From Rhodospirillaceae bacterium (GTDB lineage: Bacteria > Pseudomonadota > Alphaproteobacteria > MPNO01 > UBA2964): a stretch of DNA of 64,000 bases. The notes beneath the pieces were generated by a model. It had not been told where the DNA came from. It did no database searches and saw only the letters and a list, made by a program, of their open reading frames with translations. The translations under genes and the position numbers were made by a program. Positions 48,143 to 57,724 of the stretch are shown in pieces (within the stretch, counting starts at the first letter, position 1; the number at the start of each line of letters is the position of its first letter). The stretch spans positions 1 to 64,000 of the forward strand of contig PAPV01000019.1 of NCBI GenBank assembly GCA_002709075.1, in the 5' to 3' direction.

Positions 48143-48838
48143 TTAACGGTTATGTCTTCGTTTTAGTTCTGCGACTATTTCATCCACATGCATTACGTCT
48201 GCATATTTGTGATGTAGATCAAAAAGGTTCATTTTGTGTGTATCCAAGTACCGATCGAAACATGCCTCTTCTGCCATGGTTACGTGAATTCCGTTAGAAT
48301 AAGCATCTAGAACGCTGGCGCGCACACAACCTGAAGTACTTTCCCCGCAAACAATCAAACTATCTATGTCCATTTGGTTAAGTTGAGCTATGAGCGGTGT
48401 TCCATAAAATGCGCTAGCGCGCTGTTTATATACTATTAAATCTCCCGGTTGTGGAGAAAACTCTTCTTTTATTTCCCAGAGTTCGGTGTCTTGTGCAACT
48501 TTTTGCCTATTTGTTGCGTAAGCCTTAGAAATATTGGCTTCGTCCCGGGACTCAGTAGTTGAATATACGATTGGAATCCCTTTTTCACGACATGCTTTAA
48601 ACAACGTTTGGGTATCTGGAATAGCATTCCAGGCATTTTCCCCACACGTACTAGGGTATTTATGTATTAGATCATTTACTGGTTTGTTGCCACCTTGATA
48701 GGCAAGTTTGTATAAATCTATGGCCAAAAGTGCTGGTTTCTCGCCAATGTATGTTTCGCGTTCATAAGCCGCATAGATTTCTAGTGCCTTGGGGTCGACG
48801 AAGTCTTTCCAACAATGATCTTCAAATTTGGATACCAA
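48143..48838 (-). CDS. Isochorismatase-family cysteine hydrolase
   Basis: 'PALLAIDLYKLAY', 'YKQRASAFYGTPL', 'SLIVCGESTSGCVRASVLDAYSNGIHVTMAEEACFD'. Confidence 0.92.
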   Translation of the reverse strand: MVSKFEDHCWKDFVDPKALEIYAAYERETYIGEKPALLAIDLYKLAYQGGNKPVNDLIHKYPSTCGENAWNAIPDTQTLFKACREKGIPIVYSTTESRDEANISKAYATNRQKVAQDTELWEIKEEFSPQPGDLIVYKQRASAFYGTPLIAQLNQMDIDSLIVCGESTSGCVRASVLDAYSNGIHVTMAEEACFDRYLDTHKMNLFDLHHKYADVMHVDEIVAELKRRHNR

Positions 48839-48954
48839 TTAACCCTCCATTTTTTTATGGAAAAAAATTGTATTACAGGCCTCATTTTACGGCAAGAATA
48901 CTTTTTGTTAATTTTAAAATTTAAGAAATTTATTAGTATTCCTTCATTTCAATG

Positions 48955-49776
48955 TTAGCTTAAATCCGGGCAACGTGTAGGATGCTTCTTCATAAAACTG
49001 TTTAGTGTAGGGTGTAGCTTAGTTAAGCCAAAACACTCTTTGGGTAGTTCCGAAATTTTTTTTGCATTCCAACTGTTTTCGTTGAAATGGGTCCCATAAC
49101 TCATGGCCTGAATTATTTCACACAATCTATTAAAAATTTTTTTCCAGTTGAGAAAACGAATTGGATACCTCGCCATAAGGTCAGGTAGCCATGCATGCTG
49201 CATTATTTCGCAGCAATCTATGGTTACTTTGATGTTATTATTGCTCGCTATGGGATGAGCCACAATGCAGATTGACGTCATACCATTTAGTGCGTGGTTA
49301 CTCAGAGGAATTATTACAAGCTCTGCCATTTCACCACCCCATGGACCAGCCCTTTCGATCCTAAAATCCATTTGTCGTGTATTCAATTTTATATTTTTCA
49401 TTGTCAGAGTTTTGAAAACATATTGTAATCGTTCGTTGTAATCCTGATCCACAATTGAAATTCTATATTCATTTCCGGCGCTTGTGCTCGCATTACCGCA
49501 TAGCTGCTCAATCACGTAGCTAGGTTTAAATTTATTGTGGTCGGCAAAAAAAACTGGTAAGTCCCCTACGACCTCCCAAACATGTGAGTTCGTGAAAGGC
49601 GTAACCATTTTTAGGTGGCAGTGGTAGAAAGAAAAATTTTCTTCGGTATTAAATCCCCAGGTTTTCCAACTTTTGGTATTAGTGGTGGATAGGTAATTTA
49701 TTTCTTTTTCTATACTTTTATCGTAGTATTCCCGGAGGAAAGCATCACAATGTTCAATAATAGCTTCATTCTGCAT
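48955..49776 (-). CDS. Hypothetical protein (273 aa)
   Basis: Long ORF with coherent composition; no family recognised. Confidence 0.6.
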   Translation of the reverse strand: MQNEAIIEHCDAFLREYYDKSIEKEINYLSTTNTKSWKTWGFNTEENFSFYHCHLKMVTPFTNSHVWEVVGDLPVFFADHNKFKPSYVIEQLCGNASTSAGNEYRISIVDQDYNERLQYVFKTLTMKNIKLNTRQMDFRIERAGPWGGEMAELVIIPLSNHALNGMTSICIVAHPIASNNNIKVTIDCCEIMQHAWLPDLMARYPIRFLNWKKIFNRLCEIIQAMSYGTHFNENSWNAKKISELPKECFGLTKLHPTLNSFMKKHPTRCPDLS

Positions 49777-49986
49777 TCTGTACTCAGTGAGTTTCGAAGT
49801 TTCTTGTAAAATGACACATGCAGGTAAAAAATTTGTAAATTTATAAACTTTGTGTTTCCGTTATTGCCAAAATTATTTTGGAAAAATATACCCAATACTA
49901 TCTATCATTAGCATTTTAGATAAGTGTCACTTTTTAACCGTATTTGTTGATTTCAAGACAATGTATACATCATTCGTTTAAATTAT

Positions 49987-51843
49987 TTAAATCGGTTTGG
50001 AGGCGAATTTTAGGCGTGCTGCTCGTTTCCGATCGTTAGGGTGAAGAAAAAGTTTGCGCAGCCGAATAGCATTAGGTGTTACCTCAACTAATTCATCATC
50101 AGCTATATAAGATATAGCGCGTTCTAGGGTCATTTTTATCGGAGGTGTTAAAAGTATATTTTCGTCTGATCCTGATGCTCTAATATTCGTAAGCTGTTTT
50201 GCCTTAAGTGGATTAGCCTCCAGATCCTGCCCCTTATTATGCTCTCCAATAAGCATCCCAGAGTACACACTCTCTCCTGGATGAACAAAAAGTGAACCAC
50301 GATCCTCTAGATTCCAAAGTGCATAAGCAACAGCTTTGCCTTGACTAATAGAAATGATTACACCGCGATGGCGCCCACTAATATGACCGCGATCTGGAGC
50401 GTATTTTAAGAAAATTCTATTCATAACTCCTGTACCACGCGTATCTGTTAAGAATTCACTGTGGTATCCGATTAGAGCACGGGAAGGAGCATGGAATATA
50501 AGTCTTTGTTTGCCTCCGCCAGAAGAATGCATATTTTGTAATTCTCCTCGTCGAGCGCTAAGTTTCTCAACCACAATACCAGAATTGGCTTCGTCCACAT
50601 CGATTGTAACTTCTTCAATAGGTTCGAGCCGCTCTCCGGTTCTCTCATCTTTTCGATACACTACGCGTGGTCGGCTGATCGATAATTCATAACCCTCACG
50701 CCGCATAGTTTCGATAAGAACAGCAATTTGTAGTTCCCCCCGCCCAGCCAATTCAAATCCATTTTCATCAGATCGGGTTGAGATTTGAATGGCCACATTG
50801 CCTTCGGCTTCTCTTTTTAATCTATCTTTTATCATCCGAGAGGTTACTTTATCTCCATCCTGTCCGGCTAAAGGTGAGTCATTTATTGAAATGGTTACTG
50901 CAAGTGTAGGTGGATCTATCGGCCGTGCTTCAAGTGGTTTTGTGACACTAGTGGTAGAAATCGTATCGGCAACGGTTGCTGCAGAAAAACCGGACAAAGC
51001 TACAATATCCCCAGCATAAGCCTCTTTTATTGGTTTTCGGTCAAGCCCTCTAAAGGCTAAAATTTTGGTCACACGAGTTTGTTCAATATTGGAACCATCG
51101 TGTGACAGTGCTATGACGTTTTCATTGGCCGAGATAGTACCAGATTCTATTCGTCCCGTGAGAAGTCTTCCAAGATATGGATCAGATTCAAGTGTTGTGG
51201 CAAGCATACAAAAAGGTGCGTCGCGTTCAACAGATGGGGGCATTACATGTTTTGTAATCAAGTCAAACAGTGGGTCGAGTCCTTCTTTTGGTCCGTCCGG
51301 CTCTTTAGCCATCCAACCTTCTTTACTTGATCCATAAAGAACTGGGAAATCAAGTTGTTGCTCGTTGGCATCAAGAGCTGCAAAGAGATCAAATACCTCG
51401 TCCAAAACTTCTTCGGGTCGAGAATCTGAACGATCGACCTTGTTAATAACTACGATTGGGCAAAGGCCTAATCCAAGCACTTTTGCAAGGACAAATTTGG
51501 TTTGTGGCATGGGTCCCTCTGCTGCATCTACTAATAAAAGACACCCGTCTACCATTGATAGGATGCGCTCTACTTCACCCCCAAAATCCGCATGCCCTGG
51601 GGTATCAACAATGTTTATTCTCATATTGGAAAGTTCTATGGACGTGCATTTTGCTAAAATAGTAATGCCGCGTTCGCGTTCTAAATCATTAGAGTCTAAA
51701 GCTTGCTCTGGAATCCTTTGATTTTCACGAAATTGACCAGATTGACGAAGCATGCAGTCAACGGTAGTTGTTTTTCCGTGATCAACATGCGCAACGATTG
51801 CAATATTGCGAAGTTTTTTAATATCGAACACAGCTTCAGTCAT
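49987..51843 (-). CDS. typA: Ribosome-associated GTPase TypA/BipA
   Basis: 'RNIAIVAHVDHGKTTTVDCMLRQSGQFRENQ', 'MDSNDLERERGITILAK'-type region; start 51843 preferred. Confidence 0.96.
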   Translation of the reverse strand: MTEAVFDIKKLRNIAIVAHVDHGKTTTVDCMLRQSGQFRENQRIPEQALDSNDLERERGITILAKCTSIELSNMRINIVDTPGHADFGGEVERILSMVDGCLLLVDAAEGPMPQTKFVLAKVLGLGLCPIVVINKVDRSDSRPEEVLDEVFDLFAALDANEQQLDFPVLYGSSKEGWMAKEPDGPKEGLDPLFDLITKHVMPPSVERDAPFCMLATTLESDPYLGRLLTGRIESGTISANENVIALSHDGSNIEQTRVTKILAFRGLDRKPIKEAYAGDIVALSGFSAATVADTISTTSVTKPLEARPIDPPTLAVTISINDSPLAGQDGDKVTSRMIKDRLKREAEGNVAIQISTRSDENGFELAGRGELQIAVLIETMRREGYELSISRPRVVYRKDERTGERLEPIEEVTIDVDEANSGIVVEKLSARRGELQNMHSSGGGKQRLIFHAPSRALIGYHSEFLTDTRGTGVMNRIFLKYAPDRGHISGRHRGVIISISQGKAVAYALWNLEDRGSLFVHPGESVYSGMLIGEHNKGQDLEANPLKAKQLTNIRASGSDENILLTPPIKMTLERAISYIADDELVEVTPNAIRLRKLFLHPNDRKRAARLKFASKPI

Positions 51844-53432
51844 CGAATTTGTTCCTTTGTTTTCGAAAATACAATCTGTGGCCAATCTTCTTGCGTTCTA
51901 TCTAGATGCCAAGTGTTTCTTGCAAGAAATACCGGATCTCCGCGATGATCAACCGCGATAGCACCCTCATTTTTGCGAATGAAATTTTTTAAATCAGTGG
52001 CGTTCTCAGTTTCAACCCAACGGGCAGTAATTAGGCTTGTTGCTTCGAAAAGCGTTGGCACCTCATATTCTGTGCGGATTCGATCAGCCATCACTTCGAA
52101 TTGTAAAATGCCTACTGCACCTACAATCCAATCTGATCCAATGTGTGGCTTGAACACAGCTACGGCTCCCTCCTCAGCAAGTTGTTGCAGTGCTCGACTT
52201 AAGTGCTTTGCTCGCATTGGATCTTCAGGCCTGGCAGCTTTAAAATGTTCGGGTGCAAATGATGGGAGACCTGAGAAGTGCAATGCCTCTCCCTCGGTAA
52301 GTGAGTCTCCAATATGAAGGTTTCCGTGATTAGGAATTCCTATTATATCTCCTGCCCAAGCATCTTCTGCTAGTTCACGGTCACGAGCAAGAAAGAGTAC
52401 AGCATTATGAAGAGAAATTTGTTTGTTATTTCTTATATTTTTTAACTTCATACCCCGTTTAAAATGTCCAGAGCACAATCTTAAAAAGGCCATACGGTCG
52501 CGATGTCGCGGATCCATATTCGCCTGTATTTTAAATATAAACCCCGAAACTTTTTTATCGTCAGGATTGACTTTACGTTCAATCGCAGGTTGAGGGCGTG
52601 GAGGCGGTGCATTTTTTGATAGACCAGAAATGAGTTCAGATACACCAAAACTATTAATCGCACTGCCAAAAAAAATTGGTGTTAAATTTCCAGAGAGGTA
52701 TGCATCTCTATTAAATTCAGGACAGAGTCCTTTAACCAGTTCAATTTCTTGTCGAAGAATTTTTAATGAGTACTCTGGCAGTAGCGCATCTAACTTTTGA
52801 TCTTCTAGACCTTCACAAGTCTCTATCTGGTACGGCTTTTCACCGCGTCGCGCTTTGTCCATTAATATGAGTTGATCATTTATTATATCGTAGCAACCCA
52901 GAAAGCTTGACCCCATTCCTATTGGCCAACTTGCCGGTGTAACCTCAATTTGAAGATTTTGTTCGATCTCGTCCATCAAATCAAATGGATCTTGTGCTTC
53001 ACGATCCATCTTATTGATAAACGTAGTAATCGGCATGTCTCTTAGGCGACACACTTCAAAAAGTTTCCGGGTTTGCTCTTGAATGCCTCGCGCTGCATCA
53101 ATCACCATTACTGCTGAGTCTACTGCTGTTAGAACACGATATGTGTCCTCGGAGAAATCTTCATGTCCAGGCGTATCTAGTAAGTTAAAGGTTTTATTAT
53201 CAAAATTAAATGTCATCACGGAAGCTGTAACAGAAATTCCGCGCTCTCGTTCAACTTTCATCCAATCGGAGTGTGCTCTACGCTGATCTCCCCGCGCTTT
53301 TACTGCGCCGGCAAGTTGAATTGCACCACCAAACAATAGCAGTTTTTCTGTTAATGTTGTTTTTCCGGCATCAGGATGAGAAATAATCGCAAAAGTTCTG
53401 CGCCGGTTTACTTGGGCTGATACAGCATTCAT
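51840..53432 (-). CDS. prfC: Peptide chain release factor 3
   Basis: 'RRRTFAIISHPDAGKTTLTEKLLLFGGAIQLAGAVKAR', 'SDWMKVERERGISVTASVMTF'; stop overlaps typA start (ATGA). Confidence 0.96.
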   Translation of the reverse strand: MNAVSAQVNRRRTFAIISHPDAGKTTLTEKLLLFGGAIQLAGAVKARGDQRRAHSDWMKVERERGISVTASVMTFNFDNKTFNLLDTPGHEDFSEDTYRVLTAVDSAVMVIDAARGIQEQTRKLFEVCRLRDMPITTFINKMDREAQDPFDLMDEIEQNLQIEVTPASWPIGMGSSFLGCYDIINDQLILMDKARRGEKPYQIETCEGLEDQKLDALLPEYSLKILRQEIELVKGLCPEFNRDAYLSGNLTPIFFGSAINSFGVSELISGLSKNAPPPRPQPAIERKVNPDDKKVSGFIFKIQANMDPRHRDRMAFLRLCSGHFKRGMKLKNIRNNKQISLHNAVLFLARDRELAEDAWAGDIIGIPNHGNLHIGDSLTEGEALHFSGLPSFAPEHFKAARPEDPMRAKHLSRALQQLAEEGAVAVFKPHIGSDWIVGAVGILQFEVMADRIRTEYEVPTLFEATSLITARWVETENATDLKNFIRKNEGAIAVDHRGDPVFLARNTWHLDRTQEDWPQIVFSKTKEQIR

Positions 53433-53797
53433 GTTATTTTCCGTGAAATTATCGCGTTGTTTCGTATCGCCTGAACGTCAGGTCAAGTTTCTTTCGACAT
53501 GTTGTAACCTATCGATGTGTATGAATTTTTGTAAATTTTTAAACGTGATAATAAACATATAATTTTTTCAAGTGTATAATCGACTTGGGTTACTCAGTTA
53601 ATAATAAAAATAATGCCCATAACTTTTTTTGTATATATTTTATAAATCAAAAAATATTTTTTAATATACATTTCTTTCTTTTTACTTGGATAGTTTTGCT
53701 TAGATCAAACACTTAATCTCGCGCGAATTTATATTTTTGCCAAATAAAACAAAAAAAGAAACTATGTTGTGGTTTGCCGTTGAAAAAATTCATAGTC

Positions 53798-54436
53798 TTA
53801 AATTGTCTCCAAGAATGCACGGCCGGGAGCACCGTCAGCCCCAACAAGTTTAAGCGGTAAACAAGTAATTTTGTATTTTCCAGGTGCCGGAAGCCGCAAA
53901 TCTAAAGCTTCAACAATGACTGTTTCTGCCTTTAATAGAACCAAATGTGTAGTTGAGACCCTGTCATTAAATAGTTGAACTGATAAATAATCAATCCCAA
54001 TAAGCTTTATTTTGTTTTCAACGATCCATTTTGCCGCATCAGGTGTGATTGCTGCAAAATCCCTCTTGAACTTGTGCTTTGGGTTTGCCCAAAGTTGTGA
54101 ATTTTTCGTTTTTATAAGAAGTCTCTCAGTCCCCGGTGGAATGGCCGCATTTTGAAGATGTTGGGTTGTTATCGCCTGCACATCAGATACTTCAATTAGG
54201 ATGCATTCTCCTACTAACACTGCGAGGTCAAGCTCATCAACGCTCTTCCCGCCCTCAATAAAGTGGCAAGGAGCATCAAGATGCGTGCCAAAATGGACGC
54301 CGGCTTCGATTCTAGAAACATTGCAGCGACTTCCGTTTGAAATACACTTTATAAAATCCATGCGTGGTTTTGGATCTCCTGGCCAAAGTGGCAAATCCAC
54401 TGTGTAAGGAACTGTGATGTCAATCATTTCGGGCAT
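53798..54436 (-). CDS. Cyclase family protein (kynurenine formamidase-like)
   Basis: 'DITVPYTVDLPLWPGDP', 'GVHFGTHLDAPCHFIEGGKSVDELDL'. Confidence 0.92.
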   Translation of the reverse strand: MPEMIDITVPYTVDLPLWPGDPKPRMDFIKCISNGSRCNVSRIEAGVHFGTHLDAPCHFIEGGKSVDELDLAVLVGECILIEVSDVQAITTQHLQNAAIPPGTERLLIKTKNSQLWANPKHKFKRDFAAITPDAAKWIVENKIKLIGIDYLSVQLFNDRVSTTHLVLLKAETVIVEALDLRLPAPGKYKITCLPLKLVGADGAPGRAFLETI

Positions 54437-54609
54437 ATTAGAATTTTAGATAATGGGAAAATAATCACTTAAGCAATATTCACTTTTTTCTAATAAAATT
54501 TCTTGGTTTAATTTAACAGGGAAACTTATAAGATCTAGGTTAATTATCTTTGTTCATATTTTTAGGGTGCCAAACTTGGAAATCTTGAGTTTAAGTGGTT
54601 ATTAATTTT

Positions 54610-55587
54610 TTAGACACCACGTTTTCTACCCTGATCCATGTTTAGAAAAAGTTCATCAACTGATAGATTACGTTTAATCAACGCTTGCTCTTTTGAGTAT
54701 TGTATCATGTTTTGCAATGTCTTTCTGTTTTGGTTACTCAACCCATATTCCCAGGGATCATCACCCAAAAGTTTCTGTTGTTCTTCCCAGAACTCTCGGT
54801 ACCACGCAAGTGGAACAATCCTTGGGTTTATTAGTTTTTTTAACGCAATGTCTTTAGCCTTGTTTAAAGCGCGATAAATATTAATCGGCACCCAAGGATA
54901 TTGATCTGTTATATTTCTTTTAATACCCAATATGTGCATAATGGGAAACATTCCAGTTTTTTTAAAGAAGGTTACTTCTTCCTCTTTAAAATTGGGCCAA
55001 AGGCGTGCTACCCGGGAGTCGCCTCGTAAAAAGGGCTTGATAATAGATGAATGTATGCAAGCATCTAATTCACCTTCTACGAGCATGGTTTCGACCGACT
55101 GGTTATTGGATAGGGTTTGTAATTTGATATCGCCTGGTAATCTTACCGGAATATCTTGATCAAGCTCTTGGTACCATTTGATAGACCGATGCGGTACCCC
55201 ATATTCGTGCTCAAGAATTCCTCTCATCCAGAGAATAGCTGTAACCTGCCAATGCTTAATGCCTACTTTTTTACCAATTAAATCTTTTGGGTCTTTTATT
55301 CCGGCGCTGGTGTTTACAAAAACAAATCCATGCCGAAAACGGCGGTGTAGATAAACCGGAATCGCATCAAAAGGTAAACCCTGATCTTTGGCAACGAGAT
55401 AAGTTGAACAAGATGCCTCGGCAATATCAAATTCTTCATTGTTAAAAAAGCGCCAGTGACGAGTGGTGGAGTCCATATCAGTTACAACAGTAAGGTCAAT
55501 ACCGTCAGCTTTCACGCTTCCATCCATGAGTGGCTGTGTAATAGCATAGTCGCCACACGCTAGTGTGATAGGGATGTTTTTGCTCAT
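54610..55587 (-). CDS. 4,5-dihydroxyphthalate decarboxylase-like / PBP-fold protein (paralogue 3)
   Basis: 'ITLACGDYAITQPLMDGSVKADGIDLTVV', 'FDIAEASCSTYLVAKDQGLPFDAIPVYLHRRFRHGFVFV'. Confidence 0.85.
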   Translation of the reverse strand: MSKNIPITLACGDYAITQPLMDGSVKADGIDLTVVTDMDSTTRHWRFFNNEEFDIAEASCSTYLVAKDQGLPFDAIPVYLHRRFRHGFVFVNTSAGIKDPKDLIGKKVGIKHWQVTAILWMRGILEHEYGVPHRSIKWYQELDQDIPVRLPGDIKLQTLSNNQSVETMLVEGELDACIHSSIIKPFLRGDSRVARLWPNFKEEEVTFFKKTGMFPIMHILGIKRNITDQYPWVPINIYRALNKAKDIALKKLINPRIVPLAWYREFWEEQQKLLGDDPWEYGLSNQNRKTLQNMIQYSKEQALIKRNLSVDELFLNMDQGRKRGV

Positions 55588-55701
55588 ATGCTATTTCCTG
55601 TGATTTTTTTTTGGAGGTTATTGTATATCCTATACACTTGCGATTTAACAGTTACACGCGATTAATTGCTGATAAAAAAGAGTTAAACATCAGCTTTTCA
55701 T

Positions 55702-56097
55702 TCAACCAATTCCTATATCTCTACCATCAACAATAAAATCAAATGCTTTTCCAGCCGGGGTGTAGATTTCAAAAATTTCAAACGGTTCAGAGCTAGAGGC
55801 ATTTTTAAGTGAATGACGTTGCCCCGCCGGTATATATATTATGTCGTCCTCACCAATGATGTATTCATTGTCTTCAACAATTAATTGTCCTTTGCCTGAT
55901 TTAACTATGTATACGTTGTCAGAGTTTGTATGGAAATGGTAAAGACCTCCTGGTTCACCTGCAGCTAGCCGATTAAAATGGACATCAATTTTTTTTGCCC
56001 CGCAATTACCATCAATCAGCGGGATTTGTTCTCCACGATTGCCTGGCATTGATTTAGTAGGACAATCTGGAAGGTGAAACAAACGGAATTCACTCAT
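55702..56097 (-). CDS. Cupin-domain protein
   Basis: 'GGLYHFHTNSDNVYIVKSGKGQLIVEDNEYIIGEDDIIYIPAGQRHSLKNA'. Confidence 0.9.
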   Translation of the reverse strand: MSEFRLFHLPDCPTKSMPGNRGEQIPLIDGNCGAKKIDVHFNRLAAGEPGGLYHFHTNSDNVYIVKSGKGQLIVEDNEYIIGEDDIIYIPAGQRHSLKNASSSEPFEIFEIYTPAGKAFDFIVDGRDIGIG

Positions 56098-56107
56098 CGA
56101 AATATTT

Positions 56108-57643
56108 TTATACCTGCCGCCCGGGCTGAGAAAAAAGGAGTGATTTTATAATCAGTGGCACCACCTGAGTTGTTTCCATTTGTTCCCCGATATCTATAAA
56201 ATCAAAATCATTTAGTTGAACGTTGTCGACTGAGATCACTTCCCCTTTTACATTTAATTCTTTGGTGAGTATATTTCCTAACGTGCGGCCTGCATCACCG
56301 TCCATAACGATTATTAGTGGTATATTTGCGTTAGAAACCGTTTTGGGAAGGCCATCACAAATTCCCGTAGCCAGTTCATAAAGTCTCGAGTGCAAAGGGT
56401 CCCCACCCCAGCGAAATGCAACAGCCAACTCGGTTTCCCCATCAGTCATGTCCAAGCGCTCTATCGCTTGGGCGATGGCTTTAGAGACGTCTTGTCTTTT
56501 AAAATCACCTGTGACATCACAAGCTAAATATGCGACGGGAATGTTGCGTACGGGAAGCATTTTGGGATTTGAAATGAAAATTGTATTTCCACTCACCTGA
56601 ACAGTAAATTGTGACGCTCCAACGACAGTTGCCCTAATACCAGCGCCAGGGTCATAAACTTTTTTATCAATTTTCTTATGCCCTAGTGCATGTCGTATTT
56701 CATGTGCAAGGGATTTTCCTAAATCTCCCCTGTCATTTTCCTCCCTTCCATATATAAATTCAGAAACTCCGCCAGAAAAAGTTATTGCATTTATCTCTGT
56801 TTCCTTAGGCAAATGTTCTGTGAGACGCAGCTCTTCGCATAGAGGGTCATTATCTGCCTCTCTGTTCGCGTATGCTATTACAACCTCTACCATTCGGGTA
56901 ACTATTTTTTTTCGGTTTTCAACTGAAAGTGTTTTTCCAATTTCGAGTCTAATTCCCAAATCCTTTGCTACTTGCTCGGCTGGTCCTTCAATTCGAACCA
57001 TATTTGAAGCTCCGTCGAATGCAATTAGACGACCTCCGACAGCAAAAGCACTAGTGGCGGTTAGTTTTCCCTTTTCGCAAAGGGCGAGTTTTACAGTGCC
57101 ACCTCCTACATCTATATTCAGCACTGTAAAATTTTCTTTTCTCGACAGTGCAACCGCACCAGAGCCGTTTGCAGCCATTAAAGACTCAAGGTGGTGTCCT
57201 GCAGATGCGCAAACAAATTTTCCTGATTTGTCGGCAAATAGATCAGCAATAGCTCTTGCGTTGTTTCGTTTCAAAGCCTCGCCGGTTAATATGACGGCCC
57301 CAGTATCGATGTCATCTGGTTTGAGCTTTGCCTCTGAATAAGCGTTGTTGAAGAAGCGAGATAATTCATCAGCATCAATCGTATAATCAGACCGATACGG
57401 AGTGAGTAAAATCGGCGAACGCCAAATCACCTCACGATTAACAACCACAAACCGGCTGGATAAACCCTCCATGAGCCGTTGAAGGTGAACTTTGGAAAAC
57501 ATAAGATGTGAAGTTGAAGAACCAACATCTACACCTACCGTTGTAAGCTCTACGTTGTCCTGTTCCCAGATGGCTTCAGCGAGTTCTGATTGTTCCTCCG
57601 GGCTCATATGTAAATGTTCGAAGCCTAGGTCGTGCACGTCCAT
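56108..57643 (-). CDS. EutA-like ethanolamine ammonia-lyase reactivating factor family ATPase
   Basis: 'VELTTVGVDVGSSTSHLMFSKVHLQRL', 'AVILTGEALKRNNARAIADLFADKSGKFVCASAGHHLESLMAANGSGA', 'NIDVGGGTVKLALCEKG'. Confidence 0.88.
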   Translation of the reverse strand: MDVHDLGFEHLHMSPEEQSELAEAIWEQDNVELTTVGVDVGSSTSHLMFSKVHLQRLMEGLSSRFVVVNREVIWRSPILLTPYRSDYTIDADELSRFFNNAYSEAKLKPDDIDTGAVILTGEALKRNNARAIADLFADKSGKFVCASAGHHLESLMAANGSGAVALSRKENFTVLNIDVGGGTVKLALCEKGKLTATSAFAVGGRLIAFDGASNMVRIEGPAEQVAKDLGIRLEIGKTLSVENRKKIVTRMVEVVIAYANREADNDPLCEELRLTEHLPKETEINAITFSGGVSEFIYGREENDRGDLGKSLAHEIRHALGHKKIDKKVYDPGAGIRATVVGASQFTVQVSGNTIFISNPKMLPVRNIPVAYLACDVTGDFKRQDVSKAIAQAIERLDMTDGETELAVAFRWGGDPLHSRLYELATGICDGLPKTVSNANIPLIIVMDGDAGRTLGNILTKELNVKGEVISVDNVQLNDFDFIDIGEQMETTQVVPLIIKSLLFSQPGRQV

Positions 57644-57724
57644 ATCCTTCTATTTTTACCTCTAAATATTGAAATTGGTGTTTTTATATTGTACCTCTCG
57701 CGACCTTGTTAATATTACTAAGGA

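Noticed and set aside
53433-53797. AT-rich intergenic region upstream of prfC as a possible origin or regulatory island
   Set aside because: No repeated boxes or clear structure beyond AT-richness.
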